A stretch of 64,000 nucleotides of DNA from Eurosta solidaginis (Eukaryota > Arthropoda > Insecta > Diptera > Tephritidae), in assembly GCF_040869045.1 (NCBI RefSeq), contig NC_090323.1, positions 168,972,083 to 169,036,082 on the forward strand. Reading direction: 5' to 3'. The notes under the pieces are model-generated. The model saw nothing but the letters and a program-made list of their open reading frames with translations. It had not been told where the DNA came from and ran no database searches. The translations under genes and the position numbers were made by a program. Positions 9,611 to 20,195 of the stretch are shown one piece after another; within the stretch, counting starts at the first letter, position 1; each line of letters opens with the position of its first letter.

Positions 9611-11814
9611 TTGAAAAATATAAAAAATATGTATATATCCTAATGCTTTTATTTAACACAGCACTATGCATAAATTTGTGTTCATAATTTTAGTTCAACT
9701 ATAAAAACAAAAAAAGACCGAACAGTGGAAAAACTCAAAATTAACATGAAAATTGCCAAAAAATGGCCAATTTGAAGTTTATTACTACCACAAAATTGCG
9801 CAATTTGTCTAACCAAACTAAACACCCAACAACAACAACAAGCTTCGCAAGTCAACATAAACAACTCGATAGGCAGCCAAGCATGCATGAAGTTCTTAAA
9901 TATATCATACTAGAGATATACGCCGCCGATAAACGCCGCCGATTTTGGTCGTTTTTCGCACGCCGCCGCCCAAGGTAAAACAAAAAATCAGCACGGCGGC
10001 GGCGGCGTCCGGCGCGTTACTATATTTTCTACTCGTTTAAGACTGTTTAGGCCGTTTCTTGTTCATGTCGGAAATTGGTCGGATATGGTCGAAAGTGATA
10101 TCAACGGATGCGCATCACTGTCAGTTATAAGAAACTAATTGAGAAATTTAACTCTTTCTAACTGTTCCAAAGTTATTTAAAAGAAACAAGCGGACTTTGC
10201 ATCACCCAATTCACCAAGTTATTAAAGCAATACACTAAAAGAAAAGTTATATAATAAATTTATATTGCGATTGGCTGAAAGAATAAGCGAAATCAGTGAT
10301 GGCAAATCCTTTAGTAGCTTCTAGGGGCATAAACACTCCTTTGAAATGATTCTTACCTCATACTAAGTTGTGGATATATGTACGTATGACAAGGATTTGA
10401 AAAATCACTTGGCCTTATGTTCAAACATCTGTCGATTATTTGCGAATTTATACAATAACGCCTGAAATGTTAATTATGATTTTCGCACTTCATCCTTCAA
10501 CACCTAAGTCACCCGGTATGACATTTCCTAAAGTTGGCGGCCCTATCCTAAACTAGTCCCTTGGAGTGAATCACATTGATTATAGCCTATCAACCAAGTT
10601 TAAATATCACCTACACATTACAAATGTGAATACATAGGCCCATATATTTACTAGGCGAGGCTTTGTCCTTCGCAAGAACACTCAAAGTGGTGAAGCAAAA
10701 GTTTTCCCAACAGTCGAACTAATGACCGTGTGTGCTACTACCCTAATGTAGTGAACAGTCGATCTAGTCTGAAAAATGAAGCTACGCGGTCATCCATAAT
10801 GAGCTCTTATATCATAAGGCCGGAAAACAGCATTTAACATCTTTCAACTTAAAATCGGTCGACTTTCATTCTAAAATATCGTTTTGATTTAACGAAGACT
10901 ATTGGTTTCAATGTTTTGAGCACAAACGTCTGCAAACTTTGGTATACATTTTAAAAATTTTATCCAGAGTCCTTGTAAAATTTTAATTATGTAGATGCGC
11001 CGAGGATTATACGATTTTCACCCATGAGTTACGCAATGATATTCACTTAGACTGCTTATGATTTCCTTGGCCGAATAGTCATCCTCTAACGTTTCAAGGT
11101 GTTTCTTTGGTGTAGCTCGGCAGCATAGCGCGACAAAAACTTCCGTTAGAAAGTCTTCGGAGCTACAACTAGAGCTTCAGGGAAAATGACCTCGACGAAG
11201 GTACATATGAGTTCGAAGTCTCAGTCTTATAGATTCTGTGCTGGCATATGGTGTAGGGGTAAGGAGGCGTGGTAGCGACTGGTGGTCGAGATTGCTACTG
11301 TTCTCACATCGGGAATTGTAGCTCTTAATCATCGGGAATTGTAGCTCGAAAAAACTTGATGCGCCCTGTGCCACGAGAGTCATGAGTATTAATATATCAT
11401 TAAAGGCAACCATAAGTCGCCTTTGTGCGTGACCGCCAAGGAGCCACAAATGTTTTAAAGAAATTGTGTTCGCGACGATTATTAAGAGTTAACCCCAGGT
11501 GAAACTACGCTTCGCACGAAATCTACAGACAAAAGTGTGACCATTTTATGTATCTCTATTTCTTTTCAGCAGACGCAGCAGTACCAATTCCAAAGACCGG
11601 GGTTAGGTTCGAAGCCTCTCTGGAATAAGTGAATGAGGGACAATCCCTTCGCAAGTAGCTACTCCTGAAAATTTTTGAACTATCTGCGAGATTTTAAGGT
11701 AAAACCCCGGATCTTTCCGAAATAGCAAAAACGTTGATTTCCTGAAATACATACAAACAAAACTTTCCTAAATATTATTTTTTTAAATAGAAAATTCAAG
11801 CTTTTTAAAGTAAG
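9611..11814. other. Largely unique DNA, no gene recognised
   Basis: Contains a CGCCGCC-rich patch (listed separately) and otherwise AT-rich DNA. Open frames such as the one at 11177-11449 (minus) have no recognisable motif and no splice or codon pattern I would trust. Confidence 0.35.
9912..10018. repeat. CGCCGCC/GGCGGCG-rich patch, left
   Basis: Repeated ACGCCGCCGAT and CACGCCGCCGCC on one strand, then CACGGCGGCGGCGGCG in the other sense, in an otherwise AT-rich region. A comparable patch lies at 11815-11890. Confidence 0.7.
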
Positions 11815-11890
11815 AACACCGGCATACGCCGGCGCGCCGCCCACGCTGCGCACGCCGCCGCCGATAAAGTGATCGGCGTAAACGTCTACT
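11815..11890. repeat. CGCCGCC-rich patch, right
   Basis: Reads CATACGCCGGCGCGCCGCCC then CACGCCGCCGCCGAT. Its reverse complement begins TTTACGCCGATCA, resembling the start TATACGCCGCCGAT of the left patch, so the two could be ends of one element of about 2 kb. Confidence 0.6.
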
Positions 11891-12397
11891 ACATACACAC
11901 AAACTTATACGTAGTATAAATGTACAATTTCCTATACAACACGTGTGTAGTTTTGTTGTTGCTGATTTTCATTTATCAAATGTATATAGAAATTAAAAGT
12001 CAAACAAATTGTAAAAGTTTTTCAAATTCACGATCAAACGCCACTTGGCCAACAAACGATTCTAAACGCCAGTGACCGTTGAAGGTTGTGCGACGGTAAT
12101 TTCATGTCATACACCTTTTAGATATATGTTGCTGCTGCACACTAACATGCTCCTATTGCTAACACATATACACACATGTTAATCTTGATATGTTGCTCAT
12201 GCGCAACTTTGTCTCTGTCACAGTTTCAGCACCTTTGCAACTTTTGACTGTTTGAAGTACGTGTGCGTGCATGTGTGTATGATGTTTATGTATTTGTGTG
12301 CGTGCAATCTGTGGTTGGTTCCTTTTCCGTATCTAAGTACGCTACAGACCAAAGTTCCATTGACTGAATTTAGTGATTAATAATTTTTTTATATGTA
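11891..12397. other. Intergenic, TGTG-rich, no gene seen
   Basis: Imperfect GTGTGCGTGCATGTGTGTATG tract at about 12255-12310 in two parts; otherwise AT-rich DNA without features. Confidence 0.4.
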
Positions 12398-12714
12398 CAG
12401 CAGCGAACATAATTGTAGCAGTAAAAATTTTTATGAAAATTCGTCAGCTAAATTCTTTCTCTTTTATTTTCGTTATTTTAAGAAAAACCTTTATGAATTT
12501 CGTAATTAAAATTGTTCAAACCAATCGCAAAAGCATTTTTGAAAAAAGGCGAGAAAATTTTGAAGTTTTTAGTTTTAGGTCTTTTAACATTCGCATTGAT
12601 TTTTGTCAAATTTTTTACGAAGGGAATTTCAGATATTCATCCATATAAAAAAATGTTCACAACTCCCACTAGAAACCTTCCAGGGTTGGTCATAGGCTAA
12701 AAATAATTTCGATG

Positions 12715-12995
12715 CATAAAAGGGGCGTCGCACCTCCCATAGAAATGGAATCTTTGATATTCCATAACTCTGGAAGTATTCATGCTAGAACATTAAAATT
12801 CCGTAAAGAGTTATATGAGGTCAATCACTAACACCACCAGGAAAATGTAGGGTAAGGAAGAAGGGGCGTGGCACCTCCCATACAAACGGAGTATTTCATA
12901 CTGCGTATCTCTGGATGTAGCAATGGTAGAATAATGAAAATATGGAATTGGGAAAAAGTAATCTCCCGGGTAATCTTTAGGGTGAGCTTTTTTGG
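12715..12995 (+). mobile_element. Family C repeat, two diverged units of about 150 bp
   Basis: Two units start with AAGGGGCGTSGCACCTCCCAT, then an A-rich block, TCTCTGGA-GTA, a GCTAGAACATTAAAAT/GGTAGAATAATGAAAAT block and an AAAGAGTTATATGAGG-like block. The reverse complement of the same unit occurs at 48150-48310. The GGGCGTGGCACC core is reminiscent of the blocks in family A, but the flanks differ, so I treat it as a separate family. Confidence 0.6.
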
Positions 12996-13189
12996 ATGCC
13001 CCTGGAGGAACCGGAAAAACATGTTTATTAATGATTTGATGTAAGCTTATGTAAGAGAAAAAATAAAATCAGTATGGGTTAAATTATTAATCATTTTCAT
13101 AGAAAAATGCACAGTTCACTCCTCTTTTAAACAACCACTGTATCCGCAAACATCTGATATACAGATGTACAATATAAGCAAAATGCCAG

Positions 13190-13660
13190 GCCAAAGTGAG
13201 GTTCCAAAGACATGTAAGCTTATCGTGCGGGATGAGTGCACAATGGCTCCATAAACAGTTGATGGAAGCTGTAGACCAAACTCTTAAGGAATTGAGGGAT
13301 AATGATCATCCCATGGGTGGTACTTCCCCGTTTCTTGCTGAAGATTTCCGACGAATTCAATCTATTGACACAGTCGTGGAAGAGTCCCAAACTGTGGAAT
13401 ATCCCGTTGAGTTTCTTAACTCTCGATCAAATGATCCTTAAAAAATGGTCCATAATAGTTATACTTCGTGATTTGGACCCTCCGCGCTTATGTTTTGGGA
13501 CAAGGCTTATCATCACAAAACTTTAACCGAATGTCATTTAAGCAATTAATTTTATCGGAAAATTTCGAAAACAACAAAAGTATAGTACCAAGGATTCCAC
13601 TGATATCGACAGATATGCGTTCTTTCTCAAATACCAAATCAAAAAAAATTTAAGTGGCGG
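13190..13660 (+). pseudogene. Helitron helicase (PIF1-like) C-terminal remnant
   Basis: Read across shifted frames, the plus strand gives NDHPMGGTSPFLAEDFRRI (helicase motif with the usual GGD-RQ-like context), then VEYPVEFLNS, then LRDLDPPRLCFGTRLIITKL and IVPRIPLISTDM. These strings occur in this order in the C-terminal half of Helitron Rep/Hel proteins, where NLDPP-LCNGTRL and IPRIPL-P are hallmark. At least one frameshift (about 13440-13470) and loss of the final NKSQGQ block make it a pseudogene. The helicase would unwind DNA in rolling-circle transposition. It sits inside the TIR element 12398-13703. A domesticated PIF1 gene is unlikely given the decay. Confidence 0.75.
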
Positions 13661-13703
13661 AGTTTGATAAAAATTAACACTGCTATTTTTTTGTTCGCTG
13701 CTG

Positions 13704-15129
13704 TACATATGTAAATATTTTTGCGTTTTGTTTTTTGTTTTTATTATTAAGGTGCGATAAATTGTCTGTTAGATAAATGCATGGCAGTTACTAAATTGAA
13801 AATTTGGTAAAAATGACACCAATTGCGAAATCTCAGTATTGACTTCAAGTGAATTTGCTAGAATTTGATGCATTAGCATAACAAGGCTCTGCATTTGTCT
13901 GTGCATGTCGTTGCTGCATGTAGGAGGAAAAATTACCTTACAGTTTTAAGTAACAAGTTGAAAAAATTAAATATCAAGGGGGCGTCTGAAAAACTTAGAA
14001 GGTTCGACGTGATCATATGAAATCGGCTAAGTACCATCATCACCGACTATACTCCCCCAAACCTTTGGTTCCTATAGCTACAAGGAGAAGTCTACTAATA
14101 CATGCAAACTCGATAAGCATATACAATTTTTCATTAGCCCGTTTTGCCTGAATAAGCGTGAACTTGCTAAGGCGTTAGTACATCAGAGAGACCGTAAGTG
14201 CCCGTGCCGATAGCATTACAAAGATTGTTGCACGACCAAACTGAAAACGCCATTTCACCATCCAAACTTTATACTATTGATATATATTATTATATACGGT
14301 TCAAGGAATTCGTCCTCATTTTCCATCTCATCCAATATTCTAATACTAGGTAAAGTTAGTTTGTAGTGGCTGTCCCCCACCAAGGGCGTGGCGCACACTT
14401 ATGACAGCTGACTCATTGTTATAGCACTAAACGAGCTAATGCTCTTCCTCGTCTATATACCTAAAAACTTAAACCAATTTGTGCCTCTAATGTAGCGCAG
14501 GAAGCCTTCAATTTCAGCAGACAGGAGGAAGCGTTGGCATATATGTAGCAAGAGGAGAAGCTATGTGCCTTTATTGAGTTAACTCGATCAATTCATTCGC
14601 TTCCTTGCTAGTTCATCAGTAAATCAGTTCCCAGGTACTTTCTATTCCCAGTGACGCAGTATGTATATAATTCGCTACCTATCCGAATTCTTTTTTAAAA
14701 GTTGGTTAGATGCTGGGCAATGCGAGATTATCACCTTAATGGTTGATTATGATCTGCTTGCTACCGAATCAGTACAGTAAACCGCTGACGTTACGCGTTT
14801 CATGTACCGTTCCTTCCATTATTTCGGTCTCCTTGCTTCGTTCTTCCACCTATATTTTAGTCGTACAGAATGAAAAGTATGTTCATAGTTTTCGTCATTT
14901 GCACCATTTCTAACTAATTAAATGAGGCTCTCTATAGTATGCAGAGTAGTTGGCGGCTAACTAAGCCGAGAGATCGATATTTAGCTTTTGCAGTAGCTGG
15001 CTTCCAGTGTTGTCGTCGGTGGAAAATGATTCATTCGGTGGGGTGGTCATCATAAAAATACTGCAAGGACTTACATATGTTAGTACTGGCTGTCTTATTG
15101 CCTCCTGTAAAGAAAGTGCTGATGAGAGA
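13704..15129. other. No gene recognised; possible old LINE debris
   Basis: On the minus strand around 14600-14640 a weak GN-FTDELARKR string resembles the end of retrotransposon RNase H, but the flanking frame is too broken to support a feature. The rest is unique-looking DNA. Confidence 0.3.
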
Positions 15130-15460
15130 TGGGAATACTGATATCATTGACTTGAACATATTGGCTGTTAGTTCAGCTTACTCAAAACAGAACAAATAAA
15201 CGGAGAAGTAGGGTTGATGGTCAGTGAAGACAAAACGAAGTACCTGCTGTAATTATGCAAAGAGTCAGCATGCTTGCGGTTTGGCAACCGCACCACTGTT
15301 GGCAGCCATAATTTCGAAATAGAAACGTACTTCGTTTATTTGGATACCAGCATTAACACCAACAACACCGTCAGCATAGAATTCCAGCGAATAATCACTC
15401 TTTCCAAGAAACGCTACTTCGGTCTGAGTAGGCAATAAGCTCTCTGTCGGCAAACGAAAT
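15130..15460 (+). pseudogene. LINE reverse transcriptase, distal part, plus-strand fragment
   Basis: The frame gives DIIDLNIL, GLMVSEDKTKYLL, FEIETYFVYLDTSINTNN and KKRYFGLSRQ with stops between. This is the region after the RT catalytic motif in a large class of dipteran LINEs (MG-V-EDKTKYM, NFE-V-SF-YLGS-IN). The fragment ends near the LSRQTK position, and a second fragment of the same kind of LINE begins just beyond it in the opposite orientation. Confidence 0.65.
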
Positions 15461-15539
15461 TCAGCGAGTACCGAAGTAGAAGCGTGGTCCAGCGGCTACG
15501 CTGACTAGGCTAGAATGGGTACGTACTCCAATGCACGAA

Positions 15540-16085
15540 ATATTTTACTTACTTATTTGGCGCTTAAACGTTTAAACTGATATGGCCATCCAATAAGGCG
15601 CGCCCGTCGCTTCTTCTCTATACCAACTACCGCCAATTGGTCCGTATAGGTGATTTAAATCGTTTCCACGTGGTCCTTCCAGCGGAGTGGGGTCGCCCTC
15701 ATCCTCGCTTCCATAGGCGGATTCCGATAGAAACACTTTTTTAGCCGGAGCGTAACATGACCTAGCCAGCGCAGCCGCTGCATTTTAAATCCTTGGACTG
15801 TGTTGATATCTGCGTAAAGCTCGTACAGCTCATCGTTAAATCTTCTTCGGTACTCGCCATCGCCATCGCGTAGAGGTTCATAAATCTTTCGAAGAACTTT
15901 TCTCCCGCACACTCCCAGAACCGCTTCATCTGATGTTGTCATGGTCCATGCTTCTGCACCATATAGCAGGACGGGTACGATAAGTAACTTGTAGAGTATG
16001 ATTTTCGTTTGCCGAGAGAGGACTTTACTTTTCAATTGCCTATCTAGTCCAAAGTAGCATTTATTGGCAAGAGTGATTAGAATTC
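15540..16085 (-). pseudogene. LINE ORF2 C-terminus with 3' end, minus strand
   Basis: From 16085 down, the frame reads CYFGLDRQLKSKVLSRQTK, then LYKLLIVPVLLYGAEAWT, a GEYRRRFNDELYELY block and MQRLRWLGHV. These are the conserved C-terminal blocks of LINEs whose ORF2 continues after the RT without RNase H. The frame reaches a stop after KDHVETI near 15655, and downstream the string WPYQFKRLSAK is still readable in the tail. The element ends in a TAAGTAAGTAA-type short repeat at about 15541-15555, as expected for a LINE 3' end. The clade (RTE-like or another) cannot be fixed from this part alone. Confidence 0.75.
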
Positions 16086-16090
16086 ACCAT

Positions 16091-16301
16091 CTTCTCAATC
16101 AATATGCCACAAGAACTTGAACGAATAGTCTTACGTCGAAACTTTATATAGGTTTATGTGCATCATTAATTTTATATCAGAGTTCCCAAACTCGAAACCT
16201 AATTAAAAATAAAATTTAAAAGAAAATTTTTAAAAACTGGAGTGTTGCTCATCAAATTAAGCATCATTGAAGTCTACAAGTAAAATCTGCCTCTGAAATT
16301 A
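16091..16301. other. Flank between LINE fragment and LTR element
   Basis: AT-rich, no feature seen. It is the left target flank of the LTR retrotransposon. Confidence 0.4.
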
Positions 16302-16305
16302 ATAT

Positions 16306-16845
16306 TGTAACGATTTTACTTGCAAATCCTCTTATTTGCAACCCTCTGCTAAGTTCGAATCACTAAACTTTTGAATATAATGCAAAATGGCCTTTATTAA
16401 AGTACTTCACAATAACACTCAAACTTTGCAACTAGCTTGCTTAATAACCAAACTGATTGATAGCTCAAATGAAACTCTCCCTTCGCCTCTACTGTCGCGC
16501 CTTTTCTACTTTTTGATTTCTCATTGCATACTTCCAGGCTTTTCCATTCCAGAACTTACTAGTTAGTTTCAGCTACAAAACTGCCAGCCACAACTACGTT
16601 TATAACTTCTCATTTGAGTAATAGTTGCACAAATTATTGCCCTCTCTTGTGACAACTCAGATAAGATATATGCATGTCTTTGTGCATTGGTTCTCCGCTG
16701 CTAGTATACGTACATATGTGTAGACGCAATTATTGATTCGCTTATGTAGATACATAATGATTGAAATATTGATGTGAATTCACGTCACTGCTTAGCATCG
16801 GCCTGGAGATGGCAGTACCCCTTAGTGTTGCTAATATTCGTAACA
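16306..16845 (-). repeat. 3' LTR
   Basis: 540 bp, bounded by TGTTACGAATATT (minus-strand start) and GTAAAATCGTTACA. Compared with the other LTR it lacks about 18 bp near 16375 (the AAATAACTCCAATATTTAAT segment). Confidence 0.92.
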
Positions 16846-16856
16846 CTGCCCTCCAC

Positions 16857-17240
16857 CTAAGTCTGATCGTCCCGATCAGACAAATATCTCGAACTAAACG
16901 CTGCTAGCATCGCCAAATGTACCACTCTTCTACTCCGTGGTTTCTCAATGCTTTGTATGCGGTAGATGGTATCACTGATCTTCTTCACAACTTTGTACGG
17001 GCCTTCCCAACTGCACCGAATCTTGGATGGAACACCTTCCCGCCGGTGAGGGTTGTATAACAGTACCAAATCTTCCTCCAAGAAACCTTCAGAATTTTTG
17101 TTCTCATTGTACCTGCGTTTCATCTTACTACTCATTATTCTTAATCGTTCCCTCGCACTCTGTTGTTTGGCCAATGAACTTCTTCGCAGAGCTTGCACTT
17201 GACAGATTGACTTTGCATCATTATCGTCTGGACGTTTCAC
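16857..17240 (-). pseudogene. Integrase C-terminal region of the LTR element
   Basis: 127 residues resembling the end of Ty3/gypsy integrases: a basic helix region (SARERLRIMSSKMKRRYNE), then the GPY/F-type module with DLVLLYNPHRREGVPSK, WEGPYKVVKK and DTIYRIQ. The DDE catalytic core is absent, removed with RT and RNase H. The frame ends just before the polypurine tract and 3' LTR. Confidence 0.85.
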
Positions 17241-17276
17241 AACAGTAGTGCGCGCTGGCTTGAAACCACCCTTGCA

Positions 17277-18112
17277 TTATTTCTGAAAAATTCTTTCAGT
17301 CGTTTTAGTGCGTCCATTGGGGTTTGTCGATGCCGTTCTTTTTCTCGCAGATACTTTTAATTTCGCTTTATTTGGCCCATTCGATCCATCAACCTTTTCT
17401 TTTGACTTTCGTGGCCTTTGTCGAGTCTTCTCCACCATTACTCGATTACTACTGAACCCTTTCTCCAACTTGAAGTTAAGCGGTATATCCTGGTTCTCAT
17501 AACGCATCACTCTTCTCTGCATATCGATCTCGATGTCGTGGTCAACCAAGAAGTCCACTCCCAATATGAATTCCTCAACGATCTTCGCCACAACGAATTT
17601 GTGTAGAATCGTGACCTTTCCAATCAAGACTTCACATATCACTTCTCCCTGGACTTGGTTATACTCGCCAGTGACCGTACGCAACCTTGCTCCAGGTAAC
17701 GGTTTTACTCTCCTGTTGACCAAGTCAGATCGGATCAAGGAATGAGATGCGCCCGTATCTACAGTCAGTACACACTCCTTGCCATACACATTTCCTCTGA
17801 CGGTAATACTGCTTGATTTCGTTCCAATTTGCTACACAGATATCACAGGACATTCAATAGCCGGGGCAAGTTTTCGTTCTTTACATCCAACATGCTCTTG
17901 CTCATTTCCTCCAGCTTTGCGTTTACGGCCACCCACATTGTTGGAACTATTAGGACCAAGATCGCAATGACGTGCAATGTGACCGGGCATTTGAAGCATT
18001 TGATAACTCTTTCACTCCGCTTTTGCGATCCTTTCAGCGCCTCCAATATTGCGTCTACCCACTCTGGCCTTTCTATTTCCACACGGCGTGCTTTGAAAAC
18101 TGGCTTACTCAA
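17277..18112 (-). pseudogene. Nucleocapsid and aspartic protease part of gag-pol, frameshifted
   Basis: From 18112 the frame gives SKPVFKARRVEIERPEW and CFKC, the first half of a CCHC zinc knuckle, and then leaves frame right after CFKC. From 17789 a clean 170-codon frame carries the protease: VLTVDTGASHSLIRSDLV (catalytic DTGA), a beta-strand-rich middle and ILGVDFLVDHDIEID, the usual second half of retropepsin. The tail is basic and ends at the deletion point that removed RT. The protease would cleave Gag and Pol in particles. Frame breaks at about 17990 and 18110 mean no fused product can be made. Confidence 0.82.
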
Positions 18113-18996
18113 AGTGACGCTGTTTCTTGAGTCAGTGCATGGGATACCGTTTCTGCGAATGTGGGTTTTGGGTTTGCATATGTCGCTCGCTTCGTTTCTA
18201 CGTCCCGTATTCCATTTATAAAACTCTGGATTTTTACCCTCTCGGTGTACTCCACGGGTGCGTCCGCATTTGCCAAATGTGCCAACCTTTCAACATCCGA
18301 GGCAAACTCCTGCAAAGTCTCATTCGCTCTTTGGTGACGGTTTTGCAACTCAATTTGGAATATCTGTTTTCTATGCTCGCTTCCATAACGTCTCTCGACA
18401 GCGGCCATCAATGCTTCATAGCTGTTCCGTTCGTACTCTTGAATCGTCTGTAAGATTTTTGCGGCAGGCCCTTTCAATGCCACGAACAGAGCTGCAACTT
18501 TATCTTCAGCATTCCAGTTGTTCACTGCGGCGGTCTTCTCAAACTGTAGCTTAAAGACCTGGAAAGGAACAGAGCCGTCAAAAGATGGAGTTTTTACCTT
18601 CGGATTGCTTGCTGAAACTGCTGGGCAATTTAGTTGCAACTGCTCGATACGTCCTCTCAAGGCATCCACTTCGGCCTCGAATTTCTCCTCAAATATGTCT
18701 TTTGCTCTTCCAGTTGGGATGCCATATATGTCTTCTGCTCTTCCAGTTGTGATGACATATTTGTGGATATTTGTGATGACATTTCTGTTATACGTGTCTC
18801 TTGCGCTTAGCTGGGATGCCAATTGCGACGACATTGATGCTACTGTCGATGTCTGTGCAGATATTGCAGCCAATATCATGTTCAAGGCTGTGCTGGTAAC
18901 TGTCTGAGATGTTTCGTTTTTCTCTTCAATTTTTGTTGTCTCCTCGCCATCAAGATGAAAGACATACTCTTCCACGTTAATTCCCTCTAATTCCAT
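18109..18996 (-). CDS. gag: Gag protein, capsid part
   Basis: 295 codons from an ATG 160 bases inside the 5' LTR. The first 100 residues are low-complexity with Ser/Thr/Gln and a coiled-coil-like stretch (VDALRGRIEQLQL). The rest is the Ty3-type capsid: FDGSVPFQVFKLQFEKTAA, then VAALFVALKGPAAKILQTI, a RRYGSEHRKQIFQIEL block, TLQEFASDVERLAHLA and FINGIRD. Gag forms the virus-like particle that packages the RNA. The frame ends early at TGA 18109-18111; the zinc-knuckle part continues in a shifted frame from 18112, so a single small deletion has separated capsid from nucleocapsid. Confidence 0.88.
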   Translation of the reverse strand: MELEGINVEEYVFHLDGEETTKIEEKNETSQTVTSTALNMILAAISAQTSTVASMSSQLASQLSARDTYNRNVITNIHKYVITTGRAEDIYGIPTGRAKDIFEEKFEAEVDALRGRIEQLQLNCPAVSASNPKVKTPSFDGSVPFQVFKLQFEKTAAVNNWNAEDKVAALFVALKGPAAKILQTIQEYERNSYEALMAAVERRYGSEHRKQIFQIELQNRHQRANETLQEFASDVERLAHLANADAPVEYTERVKIQSFINGIRDVETKRATYANPKPTFAETVSHALTQETASL

Positions 18997-19157
18997 TGCC
19001 TCTGGTAGTCGTGCTGGAGTTCGAGTTTATTGCCGGTTGTATTCAATCCACGGCTGTCCAACTCCTTGTTCAGTTGCTGAATCTTTAATTCACTGAACTT
19101 TGCCATGTCCTTGTTGTCCTCTGGAATTTATTCAACAATTCCTCTTCTGACACCAAT

Positions 19158-19715
19158 TGTAACGATTTTACTTGCAAATCCTCTTATTTGCAACCCTCTG
19201 CTAAGTTCGAATCACTAAAATGTTGAATAAATAACTCCAATATTTAATAATGCAAAATGGCCTTTATTAAAGTACTTCACAATAACACTCAAACTTTGCA
19301 ACTAGCTTGCTTAATAACCAAACTGATTGATAGCTCAAATGAAACTCTCCCTTCGCCTCTACTGTCGCGCCTTTTATACTTTTTGATTTCTCATTGCATA
19401 CTTCCAGGCTTTTCCATTCCAGAACTTACTAGTTAGTTTCAGCTACAAAATCGCCAGCCACAACTACGTTTATAACTTCTAATTTGAGTAATAGTTGCAC
19501 AAATTATTGCCCTCTCTTGTGACAACTCAGATAAGATATATGTATGGGTTTGTGCATTGGTTCTCCGCTGCTCGTATACGTACATATGTGTAGACGCAAT
19601 TAATGATTCGCTTATGTAGACACATAATGATTGAATTATTGATTTGAATTCACGTCACTGCTTAGCATCGGTCTGGAGATGACAGTACCCCTTAGTGTTG
19701 ATAATATTCGTAACA
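19158..19715 (-). repeat. 5' LTR and adjacent primer binding site
   Basis: 558 bp LTR. Immediately inside it (minus strand, 19157-19140) the sequence reads ATTGGTGTCAGAAGAGG; TGGTGTCAGAAG is the likely primer binding site, compatible with the 3' end of a tRNA-Leu-like primer. The tRNA identity is inference. Confidence 0.85.
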
Positions 19716-19719
19716 ATAT

Positions 19720-20195
19720 TAAATTAAGAATACCAGTTCATTTATTTTCAACTTTTAGATGAAAATTATAAGTGCATACAGAACACCTAAAAACTGGTTG
19801 AGAAACTTGGCCTTAAAGCTCAGAAAAATCAAAACACCTAGCAGTACATTCCATGTAGTATATTCACTTTTTTGCATTAATGAAACAAAGTATATTTACC
19901 CGCAAACAAATTATGTTAGCAGTTATAAGCAAAAGGGAATACAACAGCATCTCTTACAGTTTTGAAAACTCGTTTATAAATGACTTTTTAAAAGTCAGTT
20001 AAGTAAAACCGCATTGGTTCCGTAAAAGTGGAATATTCTTGCTCTGTTTATCCTAACTGGTCAATAGACTGCTCAGGCTAAAGCTTTTAACTGTGGAAGG
20101 GGCAGAAGAAAAGCGATGATTTTCCATTTTTTGAGCCTGTTGGAAATTGTTTAATGTCTAGGGAAATGTTAATTTAATTCTATTGAAAGCGGCTT
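19720..20195. other. Right flank of the LTR element, no gene recognised
   Basis: One short open frame (19759-19965, plus) has no recognisable motif. Nothing else is seen. Confidence 0.35.

Larger units (their letters stand above)
12398..13703. mobile_element. Long-TIR DNA element, copy 2, holding Helitron and family C sequence
   Basis: The ends are CAGCAGCGAACA and TGTTCGCTGCTG-like inverted repeats: left ATGTACAGCAGCGAAC, right the exact complement at 13692-13708, with about 65 bases of imperfect match inward (TAGCAGT, AATTTTTAT, AAATT). TA flanks the CAG on both sides (12396-12397, 13704-13705), compatible with a Tc1/mariner-like TA target. The left arm continues like copy 1 (557-1763), but the interior holds a family C repeat pair and a Helitron helicase fragment instead of the second arm. 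It is a non-autonomous, composite or nested element. Confidence 0.75.
16306..19715 (-). mobile_element. Ty3/gypsy-type LTR retrotransposon, internally deleted, both LTRs present
   Basis: A 3410-bp element flanked by the 4-bp direct repeat ATAT (16302-16305 and 19716-19719). It has TG...CA LTRs, a primer binding site, gag, zinc-knuckle and protease, and then directly the integrase C-terminus; RT, RNase H and the integrase core have been removed by a deletion at about 17245-17280. A polypurine stretch (AGGTGGAGGGCAG on the minus strand) precedes the 3' LTR. It is a non-autonomous, LARD-like derivative. The LTRs are close to identical apart from scattered substitutions and one indel of about 18 bp, so insertion was relatively recent. 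Confidence 0.92.

Noticed and set aside
11177..11449. 90-codon minus-strand frame
   Set aside because: No motif, no splice context, and composition like surrounding DNA.
14280..14640. LINE RNase H remnant on the minus strand
   Set aside because: Only about ten residues (FTDELARKR) look right and the flanks cannot be aligned to the other LINE copies.
18127..18907. Plus-strand open frames opposite gag
   Set aside because: They are antisense shadows of the gag frame and have no recognisable domain.
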